Shown here in pieces: positions 55,020 to 64,000 of a stretch of 64,000 nt of DNA. Every line of letters starts with the position of its first letter. Position 1 is the first letter of the stretch. A program made the translations under genes and the position numbers. This DNA is from Myotis daubentonii (taxonomy: Eukaryota > Chordata > Mammalia > Chiroptera > Vespertilionidae), in NCBI RefSeq assembly GCF_963259705.1, contig NC_081846.1, positions 89,292,641-89,356,640 on the forward strand. Reading direction: 5' to 3'. Below the pieces are notes generated by a model that saw only the letters and a program-made list of their open reading frames with translations, had not been told where the DNA came from and made no database searches.

Positions 55020-56330
55020 GGCATACTGCTCATAGGCCAATCTGTACACTGTAGGCAGAAGGAGTGACATGTTGAAAACACCACACCCAGACCATGTTCA
55101 TCACAGTCCACATTGGGGTAGCAGGGACACATGGTGAAGAACAGTTATGTGACATCAGGTGAGCGCTGGGGGTGCAGCTTTCTCCAGGACAGAAGACCTG
55201 GTGGAGATCATTGTTTTTTTCTGAGTCCAGAAATCAGGTGCCATATCTGAGTCTCCATTAACCTGGCTAAGGTGTTCACTCTGCCCTAATGATTCCCAGA
55301 GACCCTGCCCTACCCAACTTGTGGACCCACCAAATCCTTTTCCAGTGGCTTTTCCAGACAAAAGGCCTGTATTGGCTCATGCTTTGGACTTTCTTAAAAT
55401 CTCTTAAATGAACAACATCATTCCTCAGCATGCTCTTACATGCTGCATGGCCAAACGCCCAACAGCTGGCCTTGGTTTGCAAGTTGGCCTCATCTGGGCA
55501 CCTCCAAAGCCAGCACAAGTAGCAGCCATTTGCAGATCACTTTGTATCTGATGCCCGTTGGCCCTGGACAGAACATAGGCAGAGGCTCACCTTGGCCTGC
55601 ACCTCTTTGGAGGCCCCAGAGCCAGAGTACCTAGTGGATAACTTCAGATCACATCAGCGAACCACCCAACATTCTCCACAAAGACATACTCAAAGGGTGG
55701 ACTCAGCAGGCACCAGGCATTTACTGAAGTAAGTCCTGTATCATGAGGTCAGTCGCTGCATGGTTGTCAGTCCTTGCAGCCAATCAGCCTGGGGGTAAAT
55801 CCTTCCATCGAGGTGCCAACAATAATCAAGGCTCAGCTACAATGGGGGGTTGGGAATGAACAAAGTCTAAATGGGGGGCACAACTGGAGTTCCCACCTCT
55901 GATTATCAGAGAGGATCTGCCACTATACATCTACTACATTAGGCCCCGCTACCAAGCATCACCACCTAATACATAGAAACAAACACAGGGAGGTTGCCAA
56001 AATGAGGGTACAAAAAATGTGGCCCAGAAAAAGAACTGAACAAAATGGGTAAAAGCAGTTTACTAAATGCAGAACTTAAAATACTGGAAAGGATAGTCAA
56101 TGAACTTAGGAAAAGAGTATATTAACTTAGTGAGAATTTCAACAAAGAGATAAGAAACATAAAAGCAGAGTTAGAAAATATAAAAAGAACCAATCAGAAA
56201 TTAGAATAAACTATCTAAAATGAAGAATGAATCACAGAGAATCAACAGTGGAGTAGATGAAGCAGAGAATCAAATTATAGATTTGGAAGTTAAGAAAGCA
56301 GAAAACAGCCAACTAAGAGAGCTGGTAGTT

Positions 56331-59300
56331 CAAGGTAGCAGTGGAGTAGGTGGATCTTTCTCACACCTTCTCTCAGAACCAAACTGAAAATAAAACTAAA
56401 CTGGATAACATTCACCCTGAATTACCAACTAAAGACAAGCTAAAGAAAAGACTTTTGTTTATTTATTTATTTTTTTAAGTCCTCACCTGAAGACATGGTT
56501 TTATTGATTTTAGAGAGAGGAAGAGGAAGGGAGAGGGAGAGAGAAACATTGATGTGAGAGAGAAACATCAATCAGTTCCCTCTCACTCATGCCCAGACCA
56601 GGGTATGTGCCCTGACTGGAATCAAGCCCTGGACCTTTCAACATATGGGATGATGCTCCAACCAACTGAGCCACACAAGCCAGGGCTGAAGAGGAGACTT
56701 TTAAACAAGGAAGGGAAGAAAATACCTTCAAACTGGTAGGAAGGGTGGGTTTGCAAGAGGGGCTGGGCCCAGGCTGAGAGTGAGGAGGGATATATCCATT
56801 GCAGGGTTTCCCCCACAGAGGAGTGACACCTGGCTCCCAGGCTGGGCTCCCCAGCCCAAAGTGCCAGAGCTGGGAACAGCAGCCAGGTGTCACCTCTTGG
56901 TGAAAATCAGCAGGGCTCTCACCAACCAGGGAGAGAGGGACCATGCTGGTGACAAAGATACTTTTTAATAAGAGGCAGAGTATGGGATTGTTGTTGACAG
57001 CCACACACCCAGGGTTTTGGCAGAGTGAGGACGGTGCAGAATGTAGTCCCCTGAGGAGAGTCCATGGAGGGAGGCATTGGGGAGAGATGTGGGAGAGTGG
57101 CTGCCAGTATATCTGTGCTGGGTCATCTCACCACCCCACCCCCTGGTACTGCAGCAGCCATTTCTCCTGAGAAGTACAAGCCCCTCCCAGCAATAATTAC
57201 CTGCCCTCTGTCCTCTGCCATACAGCTCCCCTGCTCTGCATCTTAGCTCCTGCTGAGGAGGCAACAGCAGAATCCAGGCCTATTGGTTTGGGCAGTCTCA
57301 AAGGATGTCAGTGACTGGATTTGAGTGGGGTCGTCCCTCCCACCTTCCCAGGAACCTAACTTGGCTTCCCCTCATGGAAGAGCTCATAGAAATGCCAGGC
57401 TTCCAGCAGACCCTACCTATCTGCCTAGAAGATGCTCGGCTTTGAGATCAGACCTGTGGTTATGGGCTGGGAGGAAACACCCACCATCTCCCCTGAATCT
57501 GAATAGCACTTCTCTCTTACAAATCTAGAGGTACTATCCTCTCGATGCTGCCATAAGCCCTATCAGAAATAGCATTTTCAGTGACTAATTCTGACAGATG
57601 GAAAGGGTGGAGGTAGATCCCAGTCACTTTGAGACATTTACTGATCTGCTCCTGTCATTGCAAGAACAACAACAAAAATAAGTTTATTCCCAGGAATAAG
57701 ATACCTGTGAATAAATTTACTCAGAAAACTATAGGACATTGGAAAAATAAATAGAGGAAGATACAAACAAGTGGAAGCATATACCATGTTCATTGATTGG
57801 AAAAATTGATATCATTAAAATGTCCATACTACCAAAAACAATCTACAGATTCACCACACTCTCTATAAAAATACCAAAGGCATACTTTATAGATCTAGAA
57901 CAAATATTTCAAAAATATATATGAGACCAAAAAGACCCTAAATAGCTTCTCAACAATCTTGAGAAAGAAGAACAAAGTTGGAGGATTCACAATACCAAAT
58001 ATCAAACTATACTACAAAGCCATTGTAATCAAAACAGCCTGATATTTGCACAGAACAGGCACATAGATCAATAGAATAGAACAGAGAACCAAGAAATCAA
58101 CCTAGGCCTTTATGCTCAATGTTTGACAAAGCAAGAAGATGGTATGGTGTAAGTTGTAAAACCATAAAAAATTATACAAGAAGACATAGGCAGTAAATCC
58201 AAGACATCTTTCAGAACAATATTTTTGCCAATATGTCTCCAAAGGCAAGGCAAACATAGGAAAATATAAACAAGCAGTACTTCATCAAATGAAAAAGCTT
58301 CTGTATCAAAAAAGAAACCATCAACAAAGCAAAAAGGGAAGCCACTGTATGGGAGAACATATTTGTCAATGATTCACCTTATAAGGGTTTAATCTCCAAT
58401 ATATGTAAGGAACTTACACAAATCAACAGCAGGAAGACACACAATCCCATTAAAAAAAATGGGCAAATGACTTGAATAGATACTTCTCCAAGGAGGACAT
58501 ACAGATGGCCAAGAGACATATGAAAAAATGCTAAAGATCACTAATCATCTGGGAGATGAAAATTAAAACTATAATGAGGTATCACCTTACCTAGCTGAAT
58601 AGCTACTATCAATAAATAGCAAACAAGAAATGCTGGCAAGGATGCGGAGAAAAGGGAACCCTAGTGCACTGTGGATGTGAATGCAGGCTGATGCAGCCAC
58701 TGTTGAAAACACTAAAAACTTCCTCAAAAAAATTAAAAATGAAACTGCCTTTTGACACAGCAATCCCACCTCAGGGTATATATCCTAAGAATCCCAATAT
58801 ATACTTCAGGGTATATACCCTAAAAACCAATCAGAAAGTATATATGTACATCTACATTTGTTGCAACACTATTTAAAATAGCCAAGATCTGGAAACAACC
58901 TAAATGCCCTTCAGTAGATTTGTAGGAGGGGCGGGGGGGGGGGGAGGAGCCATAGTACATTTACACAATTGAATACTATGTGGCTGTAAAAAGCAAGGAA
59001 CTCTGACATTTTATGACAACATGGACGTACCTAGAGGTTATTATGCTAAGCTAAGCCAGTCAGAGAAAGACAAATACTATATAATCTCCCTAATATGTGG
59101 AATCTAATAAACAAAATAAACTGATGAACAAAATAGAACCAGAGGAATGGGAACATGAAACAGAGTGATAAATGTCAGAGGGTAGGGGTGTGGGGGGAAC
59201 TGGATAAAGGAAGGTGAAGTGATTTGCTAAAGGACATGGACATAAACAATAGTCTTGTGAGGGCCAAGGAAGGGGAGGTGATGACTGGATGGAGGGGGGG

Positions 59301-59350
59301 GGGGTAATGGAGCACATCTGCAATTGTGTGAACAATAAAAAATTAAAAGT
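56331..59350 (+). mobile_element. L1 with 5' UTR and ORF2 3' part, internally deleted
   Basis: A GC-rich 5' UTR (56,331-57,660; ACCTTCAAACTGGTAGGAAG, GTGCCAGAGCTGGGAACAGC) is followed from about 57,680 by late ORF2 (CATTAAAATGTCCATACTAC, ATGAATGCAGGCTGATGCAG) and a 3' UTR ending AACAATAAAAAATTAAAAG. ORF1 and the EN-RT part are missing. A G-run lies at 58,928-58,945. It is interrupted by a SINE. It may be two insertions rather than one deleted copy. Confidence 0.7.
56457..56687 (-). mobile_element. Ves-type SINE
   Basis: GAGAGAAACATCAATCAGTT, CCCTGACTGGAATCAAGCCC and CAACTGAGCCACACAAGCC are reversed Ves blocks. Flanks AAAGAAAAGACTTTT (56,442) versus GAAGAGGAGACTTTT (56,688) are a diverged duplication. 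Confidence 0.92.
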
Positions 59351-60106
59351 AAAACAACTTAAAAAATTCAAAAAAGGAGGATAGTGTAAGGACCTCTGGG
59401 ATGACTTTAAGCAAACCAACATTTGCATCATGGGGGTGCCAGAAGGAGAATTGAGAGTACATGCAATTAGAAACCCATGGGAAATAATGATGGAGAAATT
59501 CCCTAACCTGGTAAAGGAAATAGACATACAAGTCCAGGAAACTCATGGAGTCCCAAACAAGATGAACTCAAAAAGTTCCACACTAGTACACATCATAATT
59601 AATATTACAAATATTAAAGACAAGGAAAGAATCTTAAAAGCAGCAAGAGAAAACAGTTATGTTCAAGAGAACTACCATAAGACAGTCAGCTGATTTCAAA
59701 ACAGAAACTCTGGAGGCCAGAAGAAATTGGCAAGATGTGTTCTAAGTGATAAAAAGCAATGACCTACAATCAAGAATATGCTGTTCTGCAAAGCTATCAT
59801 TTAGTATCAAGGGACAGATAAAGAGCTTTTCAGACAACAAAAAATTAAAGGAGTTCATCACCATCAACATTATAGGAAATGTTAAAGCATCTTCTTTAAG
59901 AAGAAAAAATAACAAAAATGACAATAAATACATATCAATCAACAATTACTTTAAATGCAAATGGATTAAGTGCTCCAATCAAAAGATATATGGATGCTGA
60001 ATGGATAACAAAACAAGACCTTTCATAAGCCACCTATAAGAGACTCCCTTCAGATAAAAGACACATACAGACTGAAAGAAAAAAGATGGGAAAAGATATT
60101 TTCATG

Positions 60107-60860
60107 TGGAGAAAAAGGAACCCTCGTGCACTGCTGGTGGGAATGCAGACTGGTGCAGCCACTGTGGAGAACAGTATGGAGCTTCCTCAAAAAACTAAAA
60201 ATGGAACTCCCATTTGACCCAGTAATCCCACTTCTAGGAATATAGCCCAAGAAACTAGAAACACCAATCAGAAAGGATATATGCACCCCTATATTCATAG
60301 CAGCACAATTCACCATAGCTAAGATCTGGAAACAGCCTAAGTGCCCATCAGTAGATGAATGGATTAGAAAACTGAGGCACATCTACACGATGGAATACTA
60401 TGCTGCCCTAAAAAGGAAGGAACTCTAACCATTTGCAACGGCATAGATGGAACTGGAGAGCATTATGCTAAGTGAAATAAGCCAGTCAATGAAGGAAAAA
60501 TACCACATGATCTCACTCATTCATGGACAATAGAAACCAGTATAAACTTTTGAACAATAATAGATACAGAGGCAGAGCTGCCTCAAACAGATTGTCAAAC
60601 AGCAGTGGGAAGGCCGGGGAGGGTGGGGGTGCAGGAGGTAGGGGGGTAAGAGATCAACCAAAGGACTTGTATGCATGCATATAAGCATAACCAATGGACA
60701 TAAGACACCAGGGGGTAGGGGGGGCTAGGGGACTGTCTAGGGCGGGGGGGAAAATGGACACATATGTAATACCCTTTGTAATACTTTAAGCAATAAAATA
60801 AATAAATAAATAAATAAATAAAATTTAAAAAAAAGAAAAAGAAAATAAAACAAAAACAAA
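60107..60860 (+). mobile_element. Young L1, 5'-truncated, inserted in old L1
   Basis: Starts in late ORF2 (GAGAAAAAGGAACCCTCGTG) and closely follows the 3' end of the full-length L1 at 44,715 onward: CTGTCTAGGGCGGGGGG, ATATGTAATACCCTTTGTAA, (AATA)n tail at 60,790-60,825. In the late ORF2 stretch at 60,107-60,420 no frame break is obvious. Confidence 0.92.
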
Positions 60861-60925
60861 AAGGAAAAAAATAAGCTGGGGTAGCAGTACTTACACTAGA
60901 CAAAATAAACTTTAAATCAAATGAC

Positions 60926-61145
60926 AGCCCTAGCTGGTTTAACTCAGTGAATAGAGCATGGGCCTGTGGACTAAACGGTCCTGGGTTTGATTCTGGCCAA
61001 GGGCACATGCCCAGGTTGTGGGCTTGATCCACAGTGGGGGGCATGCAGGAGGCAGCCAATCAATGATTCTCTCTCATCATTGATGTTTCTATCTCTCCCT
61101 CTCCCTTCCTCTCTAAAATCAATAAAAATATTTTAAAAAATTTAA
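60926..61145 (+). mobile_element. Ves-type SINE
   Basis: GCCCTAGCTGGTTTAACTCA, CTGGGTTTGATTCTGGCCAA, GGCATGCAGGAGGCAGCCAA, CTCTCTAAAATCAATAAAAA. A weak CAAATGA duplication flanks it (60,918 and 61,154). Confidence 0.95.
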
Positions 61146-61150
61146 AAAAA

Positions 61151-61350
61151 CAAACAAATGATATATAACAATAGGTGAAGAAAGACCCAATGATTCCACT
61201 TCTGAGAATTTATCTGAAAAAATCCAAAACATTAAATAAAAAACAACAACACATATGTTCATATGTTCATTGCAGCAATATTTACGACACCCAAGATTTG
61301 GAAGCAACCAAAGGGTTCACCAATAGATGAACAGATAAAGAAGTGGTAGT
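61151..61350 (+). mobile_element. Old L1 ORF2 3' fragment
   Basis: GATTCCACTTCTGAGAATTT, TTCATTGCAGCAATATTTAC and AGATGAACAGATAAAGAAGT follow the end of L1 ORF2. It probably belongs to the old L1 that precedes it, with an internal deletion. Confidence 0.75.
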
Positions 61351-61449
61351 GACACCATCTGAGAAATTCAACATGGCAGCCAGCAAGACTGGAGTGAGGA
61401 AGAAAGCGTGAGTGAGTAAGGGAGTGAGAGAGGAGTGTGTGGACATATG

Positions 61450-61451
<2 letters not shown>

Positions 61452-61494
<43 letters not shown>
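61452..61494. repeat. (TG)n microsatellite in L1 5' UTR
   Basis: About 21 TG units at the place where the 39,196 copy has a short GTGTGTGTGT. Confidence 0.95.
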
Positions 61495-61495
<1 letters not shown>

Positions 61496-62952
61496 CAGAT
61501 CTCGCAGGAGTCTAGGGGGTGGCAGATCAGGCACTCCTGGACAAAGAACCCCTGCTACCACCACAGACACACCCCAGGTGGGAGAGGCTCTGGCACGGAA
61601 ACCAGGGCATCTTGAAGGTGGGAGCAGCAGAGGCTAGGCGTATAGCCTTACACCAGGCAGGCTGGCCTTGGACACCACTCTGGCCCCGTGCAGTGAGCAG
61701 TGTGCTAGCAGGACATCTCATTGACCCCTGCTGTGGGCTCGGGGACCTCCCCAATGAGTCGCAGAGGGATCTGAAGAGACCCTGCCACCGGCTCCAGGAC
61801 CTCACAGGGAGTCACATGCCAGAGGGACTGGCCCCACTGACCCTGAGCTTCTGCAGCTGCCTGCGAGACCAGATGCATAGGGGAAGAGATTACAACTCAG
61901 AACAGAGACAATCAAGGCAGGAGACTCAAGGCACACCCAGCCTCGGGGATAAGGAGTTCCTGACCACTGGACTGCTAGGGGATTCAACTCCTTGGACCTC
62001 AGTCAGGTTGCCCAGGTCCATAAAGGAACAGTGACTCACATTCATCTGCACCGCAGCAGCTTCCAGGAAACCCAGGACAGACACACCAAGGGACCAGATT
62101 CAACAACATCAGAGCAAAATCCAGGAGCTGCAACATCACTGACAGCGAGCTGGAAGGGAGATCCTTCCCATGCACAGAACATCAACAAGCTAGTGGGGCA
62201 GGAAAACACACCCACCATCTTCCTGAAAGCTAAACAGCACCTCCCCCGCTAAAACCCCAGCAACAAACAGACTTTTGTGTGATTCAGATTGACAGTGGCT
62301 GACAGGCAAAGGCAGGCAGAGGCAAAGCCCAGGGACCCAGGAGAACTTTGCTGAGCCAAGCCCTGAGCACCAACTTTGAGGGAAGACAGACCCCTCCTGC
62401 TGTGGGCAAGGCTTGTGGAGCCCGACACAAGTGGTGGATCGGTGGTTCTGTGCATCGCCTGGAGCAGCGAGAAACACGCAAAAGCTTGCACGGGGTCTGA
62501 GTGAGCCACATAGTCAGACAGACTATGAGGAGACTTCATCTGCGAATGGGACAATAACATTCAAGACCCAACTACATCAGGAGAACCCAAATAACTCAAG
62601 TAGGGGCCTTTCCTAGGACACCCAGCTCAGGAGAGCATAGTAGGAAACATTATTATCCCATTAACATCACAGGATACATATTCTAGACAAAAAAATCAAC
62701 AAGGAAACAGCCATCCTAAACAAATCACTAGATCAGACAGAACTAATTGACATCTTCAGGACATTTCACCCCAAAGCTATGGAATACCAGTATACATTCT
62801 TCTCAAACACACGTGGGACATTTTGAAAAATAGACCACATGTTAGGTCACAGGCTAAGTCTCTACAAATTCAAGAAGATTGGAATCATAGCAAGCATCTT
62901 CTCAGATCACAATGGCATAAAATTATAAATCAACTACAATAAAAATACTAAA

Positions 62953-63173
62953 GCCCTAGTCAGGTTGGCTCAGTGAATAGAGCATCTGCCTGTAGAAAGA
63001 AATGCCCTGGGTTCGATTCCAGTCAAGGGGACATGCCCAAGTTGAGGGCTACATCCTTAGCAAGGGGCCTGCAGAAGGCAGCAAATAAATGATTCTATAT
63101 CATCATTGATATTTCTCTCTCTCTCTCCCTCTCCCTTCCTCTCTGAAATCAATAAAAATATATTTAAAAATAA
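62953..63173 (+). mobile_element. Ves-type SINE with duplication
   Basis: GCCCTAGTCAGGTTGGCTCA, GGGTTCGATTCCAGTCAAGG, CTCTCTGAAATCAATAAAAA. Flanks AATAAAAATACTAAA (62,938) versus AATAAAAACACTCAAA (63,174), diverged. Inserted in L1 ORF2. Confidence 0.95.
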
Positions 63174-64000
63174 AATAAAAACACTCAAAAACAATCAAAC
63201 ACATGGAGGCTAAATAGCATGCTATTAAACAATGAATGGGTTACCAAAGAGTTCAAAGAAGAAGAAAAAAAAGATGGTGGAAACAAATGACAATGAAAAC
63301 ACAACAATCCAAAATCTATGGGATACAGTGATAACAGCCCTGAGACGGAATTCATAGCACTACAGGCATACCTCAAAAAACAAGAAAAACTTGTAATGTT
63401 ATCTAAGCCTATAATTTAAAGAATTAGAAAAAGAGCAACAAGATAAGGCCAGAGTAAATAGAAGGAAGGAAATAATAAAGATTAGAGCAGAAATAAATGA
63501 TATAGAGACAAAAAAAAATTAAATAAATAAATAACACAAAAAGATGAATAAAACCAAGAACTGATTCTTTGAAAAGATAAATAAGATTAATGAACCTCTA
63601 GCCAAACTCAACAAGAAACAAAGACAGAGGACCCAGATAAACAAAATCAGAAATGAAAGAGGTGAAGTTACAACTGACCACATAGAAATACAGACTATTA
63701 TAAAAACAAAACAAAACTAAAAAACAACAACAACAAAAATTATGAACATTTCTATTCCAACAAACTGGACAACTTTGATGAAATGGACAGATTCATAGAA
63801 AAATATAATCTTTCAAAACTCAATCAGGAAGAATCAGAAAATCTAAACAGGTCAATAGCTACTGATAAAATTGAAGCATTAATAATAATAAAAAAAAATC
63901 AGCAAACAAAATCCCTGATCCGGATGGTTTCAAGAGGGAGTTTTACCAAACATTCAAAGAAGAACTAACACTGATTTTTCTCAGACTATTCCGAAAACTT

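Larger units (their letters stand above)
55020..60925 (+). mobile_element. Old L1 split by two younger L1s
   Basis: Pieces: 5' UTR-like 55,020-55,970 (approximate; GCACAAGTAGCAGCCATTTG, AATACATAGAAACAAACACA); ORF1 start region 55,971-56,330 (CAATGAACTTAGGAAAAGAG, AATTTCAACAAAGAGATAAG); ORF1 continuation 59,351-59,900 (frame 59,430-59,693: PNKMNSKSSTLVHIIINITN); ORF2 start 59,920-60,106; ORF2 60,865-60,925 (AGCTGGGGTAGCAGTACTTA). The pieces fit end to end around 56,331-59,350 and 60,107-60,860. Frames are broken. Confidence 0.75.
61366..64000 (+). mobile_element. L1 with 5' UTR fused to ORF2, runs off the window
   Basis: 5' UTR at 61,366-62,633 starts AACATGGCAGCCAGCAAGAC and shares GAGGAGTGTGTGGACAT with the 39,196 copy. 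At about 62,634 it jumps to the endonuclease part of ORF2 (CATAGTAGGAAACATTATTA aligns with 41,751 onward), so ORF1 and about 420 bp of ORF2 are missing. ORF2 continues past a SINE to the window end (LNQEESENLNRSIATDKIEA at 63,783-63,968). Frames are broken, for example TGA at 62,824. Confidence 0.88.

Noticed and set aside
61519..62034. 171-codon ORF
   Set aside because: It lies wholly within the GC-rich 5' UTR of an L1, where long chance frames are common.

Overview
This window reads as intergenic or intronic nuclear DNA of a vesper bat (family Vespertilionidae). The evidence is the combination of many tRNA-derived Ves-type SINEs, many HeliBat-type Helitrons (5' TC with a TATATAATAAAA-like start, 3' GTGCAC hairpin followed by CTAG, inserted between A and T) and LINE-1 copies of several ages. 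Among mammals, abundant Helitrons are known only from vesper bats. The genus cannot be fixed from the sequence alone. I found no host protein-coding exon, rRNA, tRNA gene or CRISPR array. Nearly every open reading frame is a by-product of microsatellites, GC-rich Helitron interiors or L1 copies.

Layout. 1-4.9 kb: mostly unique AT-rich sequence with a Helitron 3' tip, microsatellites and a MIR. 4.9-6.9 kb: a Ves SINE abutting a truncated Helitron, then a minus-strand L1 3' end whose tail carries another Helitron. 8.7-9.8 kb: two head-to-tail Helitrons. 13.6-14.1 kb: L1 3' end with a Helitron exactly at an A/T site. 16.5-18.6 kb: an ancient repeat split by a 1.74 kb Helitron array. 19.4-21.3 kb: ancient L1 with a Helitron and two SINEs. 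22.1-23.5 kb: 5'-inverted L1 with a Helitron inside. 28.4-30.3 kb: L1 3' end split by a two-part composite Helitron carrying a 46-bp minisatellite. 31.6-38.9 kb: one old plus-strand L1 broken by six Helitron units, a Tc1/mariner-type MITE and two SINEs. 39,196-45,420: a full-length L1 with a perfect 13-bp target-site duplication, intact ORF1 and broken ORF2. 46.3-49.3 kb: a Helitron array containing the remains of an autonomous-type helicase gene, itself interrupted by a hAT element and followed by a SINE insertion. 49.7-51.2 kb: minus-strand L1 with a 17-bp target-site duplication. 51.2-55 kb: AT-rich sequence with one short Helitron. 55-64 kb: L1s nested within L1s, with three SINEs.

The window contains no interacting gene system. 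Only three reading frames resemble real proteins: L1 ORF1p (intact), L1 ORF2p (EN-RT, broken) and the C-terminal part of a Helitron Rep/helicase (broken). The most informative biology is in the insertion structure. Helitrons repeatedly lie head to tail, and in three places the same two-element order shares one junction (two of the three junctions are base-for-base alike). Two of these composites are bounded by exact A/T target sites, which suggests composite Helitrons that moved as single units after read-through of a weakened 3' end. All family names are from recognition of sequence features, without a database search.
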